Assembly: GCA_039184055.1 (NCBI GenBank)
Contig: JBCDBH010000137.1
Coordinates: 1-14,037 of the forward strand
Direction of reading: 5' to 3'
Source of the DNA: JBCDBH01 sp039184055
GTDB taxonomy: Bacteria; Acidobacteriota; Thermoanaerobaculia; Multivoradales; J023
Length of the DNA stretch: 14,037 nucleotides
Shown here: one piece after another, positions 1-6,475 of the stretch
How positions within the stretch are numbered: the stretch's first letter is position 1
Layout of the letters: each line of letters starts with the position of its first letter
Program-made: the position numbers and the translations under genes
Notes under the pieces: generated by a model
Told to the model about the DNA's origin: nothing
What the model saw: the letters and a program-made list of their open reading frames with translations, nothing else
The model's database searches: none

Positions 1-237
<237 letters not shown>

Positions 238-241
<4 letters not shown>

Positions 242-1260
242 GGGGAAACTCCTTCGGAGGTTGCTGTTCGTTCATTGGCGGTAAGTACCGCCGGAGTTGT
301 TTGGGTACGGGAATCTCGGGTAGACGGCGTGGTGGCCGTGGCGACGAAGAGCGCCGGGCCTCGAGCCGCCGGATCGGCCGGTAAGGTGCGTACCGCGTGA
401 GTCGCGAACCCACCGGTTGAAAACAGTCGATCGAGGTCGCTGGGGTCGAAGCCGAGCCAGACGTGGCCCATGTCTTGACGGTACGACTCGCGATCATGAG
501 CGGTCATGTCGACCACCAACAGGCGACCACCGGGCACGAGGACTCGTTTGGCTTCGGCGAGGGCGCGCGCCGGGTCGGCGAGGTGGTGCAGCGCCAGCAC
601 GATCACCGCGGCATCGAGACAGTGGTCGTCGAGCGGCAGCTCTTCGAGAGAGCCATGCAAGGATTCGACATTGCGCCAGCGTCCCAATCGCGCGCGGGCG
701 GAAGCGAGCATGGCGTCGGAATCGTCGATCGCCACCACCCGGTCGACAAACGGGGCGAGGGCCTCGGCGACCTGGCCGGTGCCACAGGCGAGATCGCCAA
801 TCCGCCAACGTGGATCGAGAAGACCGAGCAGCGCGAGGAGATCGAAACGATTGCCAAAGAGGTCGCTGCGGACGCTGTCCCACTGCTCGGCCGCCGAATC
901 GAAGAACGCTTGGGAGCGCTGGCGCCGTTCGGTCAATACACTGACCAGCCGGCGCGCGTCTTGTTCCACCGGCGGTGCCTCGGCGACTTCGACACGAACC
1001 AGAGCCCATAGCTCAGGGGCCGGTAGATCGGCGGCATGGGCGCGGTAGAGGTGGCTGGTGCCTTGCTTTCGCGAGCTCACCCAACCGCCATCGGCAAGCA
1101 CTTTGAGATGGCGGCTCACCGTGGATTGAGGCAATTGCAGCACCGTACACAGCTCCGACACGGTCAGCTCGTGCTGATCGAGCAGCAGCAACAACCGACA
1201 CCGAGTGAGATCGGCGAGGGTGGCCGTGTGGTCGAGGATCGGTAGCTCGCGGTGACTCAT
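238..1260 (-). CDS. SahR-like ArsR-family regulator fused to a methyltransferase-fold domain
   Basis: A 340-residue two-domain protein. Residues about 10-85 form an ArsR winged helix with recognition helix QSTVSRHLKVL (45-55). Residues about 115-310 form a class I SAM-dependent methyltransferase fold: glycine motif GDLACGTG (155-162), an acidic loop AIDD (177-180), LALHHL near 222-227, and VPGGRLLVVD near 242-251. The last roughly 30 residues are Thr/Ser-rich and probably disordered. Known: SahR of several Proteobacteria has ArsR-type DNA binding, responds to SAH and controls SAM-cycle genes. Inferred: this protein represses the promoter upstream of itself and ahcY, using the methyltransferase fold as a SAM/SAH sensor rather than as an enzyme. 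It could instead methylate a small molecule. The start ATG at 1260-1258 gives a complete HTH. The gene overlaps ahcY by 4 bases. Confidence 0.88.
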
Positions 1261-1312
1261 GAGATGACGTGAAAGGCTCGTGGGTGATTAGCTGTGTTGT
1301 TCGTGGCTGTTC

Positions 1313-1361
1313 AATCCGTCCATCCGGATAATAGGTTAATCGGCGCGGCGGCGGTTGTCAA
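1313..1361 (-). promoter_or_regulatory. Putative promoter/operator for the regulator-ahcY operon
   Basis: Read on the minus strand, a perfect -35 box TTGACA (1361-1356) is followed by TATTAT (1333-1328), a strong -10 match but 22 bases away. TAACCT lies at the ideal 17-base spacing but is a weaker match. An 8-base perfect palindrome ATCCGGAT (1322-1329) overlaps TATTAT, and a second ATCCG lies at 1314-1318, giving a spaced ATCCG/CGGAT inverted repeat. On the plus strand GATAAT (1327-1332) is also -10-like, so a dimer bound here could affect both directions. Operator function is inferred from position and symmetry only. Confidence 0.4.
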
Positions 1362-1401
1362 GACGACGCTGTCGAGGCCAAATACGATCTGAAGCTGATA
1401 G

Positions 1402-1409
1402 AAAGGAGG
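1402..1409 (+). promoter_or_regulatory. Strong ribosome binding site of the first prepilin gene
   Basis: AAAGGAGG lies 2 bases before the ATG at 1412, or about 5 measured from its GGAG core. It fixes that start over upstream in-frame codons and gives the protein a short 6-residue prepilin leader, as expected for the family. Confidence 0.75.
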
Positions 1410-1411
1410 CG

Positions 1412-1795
1412 ATGTCTCGCGAACGCGCCTTTACCTTGCTCGAGGTCTTGATCGCGCTCGTTTTGGTCTTTGTCGGGTTGCTGATGACCATGACGGTGAC
1501 GTGGCAATACCGCGACGTGGCGCGCCGAATCGATGCGCATACCGAGGCGATGCGCGCTCTCGACGTCCTTCACGAGACGGCGCGTGGCGCGGGTCTGGCG
1601 GTCGATTCGAGTGGGCAGGTGATCGGTGATCTGGGGCTCCCCGAACCGATCACGGCGGAGAATCTCTATCTGTGGGCCGATCTGGCGCCTGGACATCGTC
1701 AAGGGTTGATCGAGGTCCGATTGCGGGTGACCTACACGGTCGATGAGCGACGGTTCGAACGCTATCTCGACACCTACCTTTGGATTCCGCCATGA
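1412..1795 (+). CDS. Minor prepilin, PilV/GspI-like, with Ala at the -1 cleavage position
   Basis: A 127-residue type IV pilin-like protein. Its leader MSRERA is followed by FTLLEVLIALVLVFVGLL: Phe at +1, Glu at +5 and a hydrophobic helix to about residue 28, all hallmarks of class III signal peptides processed by a PilD-type peptidase. The residue before the cut is Ala rather than the near-invariant Gly; a Gly-to-Ala change at -1 is known to be tolerated in pilin processing. The rest is a short alpha/beta region with no disulphide pair. Size and position as first gene of a PilV-PilW-PilX-like trio suggest a minor pilin or pseudopilin priming or capping a filament in the inner membrane/periplasm. 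The start is set by AAAGGAGG. The stop overlaps the next start (ATGA). Confidence 0.85.
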   Translation: MSRERAFTLLEVLIALVLVFVGLLMTMTVTWQYRDVARRIDAHTEAMRALDVLHETARGAGLAVDSSGQVIGDLGLPEPITAENLYLWADLAPGHRQGLIEVRLRVTYTVDERRFERYLDTYLWIPP

Positions 1796-2319
1796 GCACA
1801 CGGACCGGCGGTTTCACCTTGCTCGAGCTCTTGGTGGCGCTTTTCGTCTTGATGGTGCTCACCCTAATGGCGGTGCAGATCTTCTTCGCCGCCACCGAGC
1901 AGCAGGTGCTCTACGAGCGCACCCTGCCACCACCGGCGGTGAGTCTGGCGCTCCGACAGCTGAAACAAGATGCGGCGGCGAGCAGCGGTGTCTCGAGTGG
2001 ATCGTCGACTTGGAGCCGCTCACCGTTGGTGCTCAACTATGCCGATGGCCGACGATTCCGCTATCGGCTCACCGACCGCGAATTGGTACGCGAGGTGTTC
2101 GAACCAGGTGACTTCACCCCGGGAAGCGCGCGCCTCATGGTGCCCGATGTCACCACCTTTCGCTGGGCGATCACCGGGGTTCTGCTCACCATCGAGATCG
2201 AGCGCACCTCGTTTCTCGCCGCGCAGCCCCGTCCCGGTCGGCCGTTACCGCCCGGCCTCCTGCTCGACGAGCGGATCGTGACGGTACGGCTTCGAGGCGC
2301 GGGAGGTCATTGGTGGTAA
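1792..2319 (+). CDS. Minor prepilin, PilW/GspJ-like
   Basis: A 175-residue prepilin-like protein. Leader MSTRTGG precedes FTLLELLVALFVLMVLTLMA, with Gly at -1, Phe at +1, Glu at +5 and a hydrophobic helix of about 20 residues: a canonical prepilin peptidase site. The mature domain begins with a helical stretch (about residues 30-65) and continues into a beta-rich region ending near ERIVTVRLRGAGGHWW. The ATG overlaps the previous TGA in ATGA and has no clear Shine-Dalgarno of its own, which suggests translational coupling. The order small PilV-like, larger PilW-like, then PilX-like matches minor pilin operons and also the GspI-J-K order of type II secretion; the sequence alone does not decide between them. 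Confidence 0.85.
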   Translation: MSTRTGGFTLLELLVALFVLMVLTLMAVQIFFAATEQQVLYERTLPPPAVSLALRQLKQDAAASSGVSSGSSTWSRSPLVLNYADGRRFRYRLTDRELVREVFEPGDFTPGSARLMVPDVTTFRWAITGVLLTIEIERTSFLAAQPRPGRPLPPGLLLDERIVTVRLRGAGGHWW

Positions 2320-2702
2320 ATCCGAAACGCGGTTTCGCGTTGTTCACCGCCTTGATCTTGTTACTCGTCATCATGGCCGTGCTCGCCTTGCTGGCCGCAT
2401 CGCTGACTCGTCAGCAAATGCTCTATCGGCAGGAGAACCAGGCCATGCATCTCGGCGCGCTGACCGACGCCGGCGTGGCGTTGGCCCTCGCCGAGCTCAC
2501 CAACAACCCCGCGTGGACCGGTACGGACGACACCGTCCTTCTCGATCGTGGTCAGTTCGACGCGCGGATCACCGATGTCGCTTCCAATCGACGCACGGTC
2601 CGAATCGATGCATTCTGGGGGGCTCGCGGGCGATCGGTCGAGGTGGAGCTAGCTTTGCAACAGGGGCGCGTGCGGGTGACCACTTGGCGTCGCGTGGACT
2701 AA
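2313..2702 (+). CDS. PilX/GspK-like minor prepilin, short
   Basis: A 129-residue protein starting at GTG 2313, with GGGAGG at 2301-2306 giving a 6-base gap; a TTG at 2310 would leave only 3. KRG then FALFTALILLLVIMAVLALLAA shows the Gly before the processing site and a long hydrophobic helix. It lacks Glu at +5, as is usual for PilX N-terminal domains and GspK. A second helical part (QQMLYRQENQAMHLGALTDA) and a small beta region follow. It is far shorter than GspK (about 300 residues), so a PilX-like reading fits better. The gene overlaps the previous one by 7 bases in another frame. No pilY1, major pilin, assembly ATPase or peptidase follows. Confidence 0.78.
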   Translation: MVNPKRGFALFTALILLLVIMAVLALLAASLTRQQMLYRQENQAMHLGALTDAGVALALAELTNNPAWTGTDDTVLLDRGQFDARITDVASNRRTVRIDAFWGARGRSVEVELALQQGRVRVTTWRRVD

Positions 2703-2749
2703 GACGCGGCCGGCTCTCGGAACCAAAACGTGACTCTCGGGGTCCATAG

Positions 2750-2779
2750 GCCGCAAATGGACACGCCGCGAATGGACAC
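2750..2779 (+). repeat. Tandem 15-base repeat upstream of the MutS-like gene
   Basis: Two adjacent copies, GCCGCAAATGGACAC (2750-2764) and GCCGCGAATGGACAC (2765-2779), differ at one base. They lie 21 bases upstream of the ATG at 2801, in the only gap between the prepilin genes and the MutS-like gene. The heptamer CTCTCGG also occurs twice just before (2714-2720 and 2734-2740). Tandem protein-binding sites or a slippage-prone element are both possible; no promoter boxes were convincing here. Confidence 0.7.
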
Positions 2780-2800
2780 AGTCTCGAAACGAGGTATCCC

Positions 2801-4429
2801 ATGTTACCGATCCCTGATCTCCTCCATCTGAAGCCGCGACTCAGCCTCGACGGTCCTCGTACCTACGCCATGCTCGAAGTCGCGTTTTTGGGCGGCAACA
2901 ATCCCGTGTCGCTGGATCAAGTCGTGGTCGACGACGCCGCGCACGGGTGGGACGGTAGCTTCTTCGCCGAGGATCTTTTTCTCGAATCGTTGGCGCGTGA
3001 CCATTTCAAGGTGGTGAGCGACGGGCGTCGGTACAAGGTCAACCACGAGTTCTTGGTGCGGGTGCTCACCGATCCTCCGACCACGGTCGCGGGGGTGCGT
3101 TTCCGTCAGGAGATCGTGCGTGAGCTCGACGAGGGTGGCACGGTCCACGAAGCGACCCATCAGCTTTTCCGCCAGCTCAACCAGCTGCTCGGGCAATTGC
3201 GTGTTCCGAGTCATCAGGCACGCCACGACGTCAACGGCTATCGTCTGGAAGTGCTCGCCCTCGCCAAAGGAGCCATCGATTGGATGGCCGACGCCTTCAG
3301 CGGCGCACGCTCTGGCTTGCACCGGCTTCACGAGGCCGGGCTGGCGATGCAAGGGACCGAGGAATATCGCCTGCTCGCCGCGTTGCTCGAATGGCACGAA
3401 GAGGCGTCGACCATCGATCTCGAGATCGCGGTCGGTGCCGAGGGGCGCATTACCCGTCTCGAGGTCAAATCGGTCGATCACCATCGCGACAATCCGTTCA
3501 GCCAGTCGCGGTGGCGAGTGTGGTGGCAGCAGCTGAGCCTGTTGGTGACCCACGGTCAGATGCTCGACCGCAAAGAGATCGTCACCCGAGTGATCCAGGA
3601 CGTTTTCGAGCGTTTGGGGCCAGCGCTCGTTCCCCTGGTGCAGTTGCTCGGTCATCTCGAGTTTTATTTGGTCGGTTTCGAGCTGAGCGCCCAGGCGGCC
3701 AAGAACGGTCTCAGCATGTCGCTACCCGAGGTGGGCGACGACGTCGCGCTCCATCTCGACGACCTCTTCAATCCCCTGCTGCTCGATCAGGATCAACCGC
3801 CGGTTCCCACCCAGGTCGGGCTCGAGCGGGCCGAGAGCATCACCTTGCTCACCGGTCCCAATTCCGGTGGCAAGACCCGTCTTCTCCAGGCGCTCGGGAT
3901 CGCCCAGCTCTTGGGCCAGTCGGGGCTCTATGTACCAGCGTCGCGGGCGCGGATGCCGGTGGTGTCGGGGCTCTTCGTATCGCTCATCGAACGTGAAGCG
4001 GCCGATCAGGACGAGGGTCGACTGGGGCGCGAGCTACGACGGATCCGGGCGATGTTCGATTCCATTTCGGGACCGTCGATGGTGATCATCGACGAGCTGT
4101 GCTCGGGCACCAATCCATCCGAAGGCGTCGAGGTCTTCACCCTCGTCTTGCGGCTGCTCGATCGGATTCGACCGGTGGCATTCATCACCACTCACTTTCT
4201 CGACTTCGCTCGTGATCTCGAGGCTTCGCCGCCGGTGCCCAATATGCGTTTTCTCCAAGTCGAGGTCGGGCCCGATCAGCGATCCACCTATCAATTCGTG
4301 CCTGGCGTCGCCTCCACCTCGCTGGCCGCCGTCATGGCCGAGCGTCTCGGTGTCACCTTCGACGAGCTCGCCGACGCGGTCGAGCGCCGACGGGTGGCGA
4401 GAGAGCGGGCGTTGGCGGCGGCCGAGTAG
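2801..4429 (+). CDS. MutS-family ATPase lacking mismatch-recognition domains
   Basis: A 542-residue soluble protein. The C-terminal third is a MutS/ABC-type ATPase: Walker A TGPNSGGKT (351-359), Walker B MVIIDE (427-432) followed by LCSGTNPSEG, and an H-loop FITTHF (461-466). Walker A resembles MutS2 (TGPNTGGKT) more than MutS. The Ser-containing signature segment of MutS is replaced by charged EGRLGRELRRI. Residues about 110-320 are mostly helical, like the lever/clamp region. The N-terminal 100 residues match nothing I recognise. Full MutS (about 850 residues) carries a mismatch-binding domain with Phe-X-Glu, and MutS2 a C-terminal Smr nuclease; neither is present. A role in DNA branch binding or recombination control is possible but unproven. 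The start ATG has GAGG 6 bases upstream. Confidence 0.85.
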   Translation: MLPIPDLLHLKPRLSLDGPRTYAMLEVAFLGGNNPVSLDQVVVDDAAHGWDGSFFAEDLFLESLARDHFKVVSDGRRYKVNHEFLVRVLTDPPTTVAGVRFRQEIVRELDEGGTVHEATHQLFRQLNQLLGQLRVPSHQARHDVNGYRLEVLALAKGAIDWMADAFSGARSGLHRLHEAGLAMQGTEEYRLLAALLEWHEEASTIDLEIAVGAEGRITRLEVKSVDHHRDNPFSQSRWRVWWQQLSLLVTHGQMLDRKEIVTRVIQDVFERLGPALVPLVQLLGHLEFYLVGFELSAQAAKNGLSMSLPEVGDDVALHLDDLFNPLLLDQDQPPVPTQVGLERAESITLLTGPNSGGKTRLLQALGIAQLLGQSGLYVPASRARMPVVSGLFVSLIEREAADQDEGRLGRELRRIRAMFDSISGPSMVIIDELCSGTNPSEGVEVFTLVLRLLDRIRPVAFITTHFLDFARDLEASPPVPNMRFLQVEVGPDQRSTYQFVPGVASTSLAAVMAERLGVTFDELADAVERRRVARERALAAAE

Positions 4430-4459
4430 GGCTGCCTGATTCGACTTTTGCCAACCCGA

Positions 4460-4490
4460 GGCGAGGGATGCGATACCGTACGCCCTCGCC
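4460..4490 (+). repeat. 8-base inverted repeat ending at the phosphoesterase start codon
   Basis: GGCGAGGG (4460-4467) and CCCTCGCC (4483-4490) are perfect inverted repeats around a 15-base centre, and the right arm abuts the ATG at 4491. In RNA this is a GC-rich 8-bp hairpin holding the only purine-rich, Shine-Dalgarno-like stretch; in DNA it could be an operator. Possible promoter boxes overlap it (TTGCCA 4448-4453 and GATACC 4472-4477) but are weak. No U-run follows, so it is not a typical terminator for the preceding gene. Confidence 0.55.
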
Positions 4491-5330
4491 ATGACTCGTA
4501 AGCTCCTCGCCATCTCCGACCTGCATCTGGCCAAAGCCGAGAATCTCGCCGCGCTCCGCGAGGTAGGGGATCACGCGAGCGATTGGCTGATTCTGGCTGG
4601 TGACATCGCTGAACGTACCGAGGTTCTCGACGAAGCGCTGCGGGTGCTCGGCGAACGCTTCGCGCAGCTGATCTGGGTGCCGGGCAACCACGACCTGTGG
4701 ACCCTGCCGAGCGAATCTCCCGCCTCGAAAGGCGAAGCGAAATACCAGCGTCTGGTCGAGATCTGTCGTCGACGTGGCGTGCTCACTCCCGAGGATCCTT
4801 ATCCTCTATGGGATGGCGAAGGGGGGCCGTGCGTGATCGCGCCGCTTTTCCTTCTCTACGACTACAGCTACCGGCCCGACGATGTGAGCCGCGCCGACGT
4901 GCTCGCCTGGTCGCTCGAGGAAGGCATCGTTTGTACCGACGAGCATCTTCTTCATCCCGACCCTCATCCGACTCGCGATGCCTGGTGTCACGCCCGGGTG
5001 GCGAGCACCGCCGAACGGCTCGACAAGCTCGGTACGCTCCCCACCGTTTTGATCAACCACTGGCCGCTACGTCAGGATCTCGCCGTGTTGCCACGCGTGC
5101 CTCGTTTCACGCCGTGGTGTGGCACCCGTCTCACCGATGATTGGCATCTTCGCTATCGCGCCAAGGCGGTTGTCTTCGGTCATCTCCATATCCGTGGCAC
5201 ACGGTCGCGTGACGGGGTGAGATTCGAAGAAGTGTCCTTTGGCTATCCTGGGCAGTGGGATCCCGAGCTCGGCATCGACGGCTATTTTCAGAACATCTTG
5301 CCGGGTGACGACTCGATCGAAGACTACTGA
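4491..5330 (+). CDS. Calcineurin-like metallophosphoesterase, PptH-like (probable phosphopantetheinyl hydrolase)
   Basis: A 279-residue cytosolic binuclear-metal phosphoesterase. All metal motifs are present in order: SDLH (Asp10, His12), GD (Asp38), GNHD (Asn66, His67), NH (His190) and GHLH (His231, His233). Beyond these, the segments TPEDPYPLW, IAPLFLLYDYSY, CTDEHLLHPDP, and WCGT followed by DWHLRY are what I recall for the actinobacterial family of M. tuberculosis Rv2795c (PptH). PptH removes 4'-phosphopantetheine from carrier proteins, opposing the phosphopantetheinyl transferase. The subfamily assignment is from memory and not aligned here. In actinobacteria the gene sits beside the transferase; no transferase is present in this window. 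The start places SDLH at residue 9, as usual, though no clean Shine-Dalgarno precedes it. Its end overlaps the convergent permease by 7 bases. Confidence 0.82.
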   Translation: MTRKLLAISDLHLAKAENLAALREVGDHASDWLILAGDIAERTEVLDEALRVLGERFAQLIWVPGNHDLWTLPSESPASKGEAKYQRLVEICRRRGVLTPEDPYPLWDGEGGPCVIAPLFLLYDYSYRPDDVSRADVLAWSLEEGIVCTDEHLLHPDPHPTRDAWCHARVASTAERLDKLGTLPTVLINHWPLRQDLAVLPRVPRFTPWCGTRLTDDWHLRYRAKAVVFGHLHIRGTRSRDGVRFEEVSFGYPGQWDPELGIDGYFQNILPGDDSIEDY

Positions 5331-6472
5331 AAGCGGAAAATCTTCGCCGCGCCGAGGGCGCAGAGAAGCGCCGCGAGAGTCATCGCCGTGACATGTGGGA
5401 GCACGGCCCCGGCATCCATGCCGAAGCTGACCAGACGATGCATGGCGTCCATGGCCCAACCCGAGGGCAGGAGACGTGACAATTGCTGCATCCAATCGGG
5501 TGTCACTTCGATCGGCCACCAGCAACCGCCGAGCGCGGACAGCACCATGGTGACCATCAGGCCGATGGCGCTGCCCTGATTCGCCGTGGTGACGAGGTTG
5601 GCGAGCAGGATGGCGAACGCGGCGTTGAAGGCGGCCCATCCGCCGAGCACCAGGATGAGGGCGGGGAGACCATGCCAGACGACCCCGAAGAGGAGGTGCC
5701 CCATGACCATGCCGATGGCGATTTGCACCGCGCCGAGGGCCATACGCGCCAGCCATTTGCCGAGCACGACGGCGGTGCGAGGAATCGGTGTCGAGGCGAG
5801 ACGCCGCAAGAGACCGAGCTCGCGTTCGACCGCTAGCATGTGAGTACCGGTGGTGAGCAAGACCAGCATGGTGAACATCACGATTATGCCGGGCACCGCT
5901 TGCTCGAAGCCGCTCGGGATGTCGATTCGCTCGCCAGCGGTCGATACGGTAAGGGTGTAGGGCCGCTGCTCGGTGCGCAGCCGAGCGAGTGACTCGGCAT
6001 CGAGAGTCATGCCGGCTTCGGAGACCAGCACCAGGTCGGCGGCGGTTTGGTAGACGGCGCGGCCGATACGAAGCTGGTAGAAGTCGGCGCCTGGGCCTTC
6101 GAGGTTGTTGTAGAGCTTGACGGTCACGGGCTCACGAGCAGCGACCTGCCTACCTGGATCGTCGGCGTCGATCTCGAGCCAGAGTCGTGCCGAGTCCTCA
6201 TCGGGTGGACTTGCCCGTCGTTCGACCGCGAATCGCGCTTCGCTGAGGGTGTCGATCAGACCTTGAATCAACCAGTCATTCTCGGTCGCGGTCACCAAGA
6301 CGAGCGGATCGGGGCGTTCTTCCGAACCAGCCGGGTTGGGTGCACCGCCCGTCGCCGAGCCGATGAAGTAGAAGAAGAGACCCGGCATCAAGAGGACCCA
6401 GACGAGCACGTCACGCTGCCGCAGCATGTGCAAGAGGTCTTCTCTAGCGATGAAGAGTGTGCCGCGAAGCAT
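5324..6472 (-). CDS. ABC-2 type transporter permease (second permease of the operon)
   Basis: A 382-residue inner-membrane permease. It has one transmembrane helix near residues 21-39, a large extracytoplasmic domain (about 45-190), then five helices near 192-212, 244-264, 270-292, 300-319 and 357-377. The cytosolic coupling segment ERELGLLRRLASTPIPR (216-232) and the GKW that follows, plus GGCWWPIEVTPDW (315-327), are typical of ABC-2 family 3 permeases of the drug/natural-product export type. It lies 3 bases after the first permease, so it should be co-translated and pair with it as a heterodimer driven by the ATPase at 7675-8631. The substrate is unknown. Its TAG stop lies inside the 3' end of the convergent phosphoesterase gene. 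Confidence 0.88.
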   Translation of the reverse strand: MLRGTLFIAREDLLHMLRQRDVLVWVLLMPGLFFYFIGSATGGAPNPAGSEERPDPLVLVTATENDWLIQGLIDTLSEARFAVERRASPPDEDSARLWLEIDADDPGRQVAAREPVTVKLYNNLEGPGADFYQLRIGRAVYQTAADLVLVSEAGMTLDAESLARLRTEQRPYTLTVSTAGERIDIPSGFEQAVPGIIVMFTMLVLLTTGTHMLAVERELGLLRRLASTPIPRTAVVLGKWLARMALGAVQIAIGMVMGHLLFGVVWHGLPALILVLGGWAAFNAAFAILLANLVTTANQGSAIGLMVTMVLSALGGCWWPIEVTPDWMQQLSRLLPSGWAMDAMHRLVSFGMDAGAVLPHVTAMTLAALLCALGAAKIFRFQ

Positions 6473-6475
6473 CGA

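Noticed and set aside
463..1011. Plus-strand open frame opposite the SahR-like gene
   Set aside because: It is the mirror frame of the methyltransferase domain and shows no family features.
2310..2312. TTG at 2310 as start of the PilX-like gene
   Set aside because: It is only 3 bases from GGGAGG. The GTG at 2313 has a better spacing and is a more common start codon.
2804..3655. 283-codon minus-strand open frame opposite the MutS-like gene
   Set aside because: There is no domain signal or credible ribosome site, and the plus-strand gene is supported by Walker motifs across the same transcript.
4430..4490. Intrinsic terminator after the MutS-like gene
   Set aside because: The only hairpin there has a long centre, ends at the next start codon and has no following T-run.
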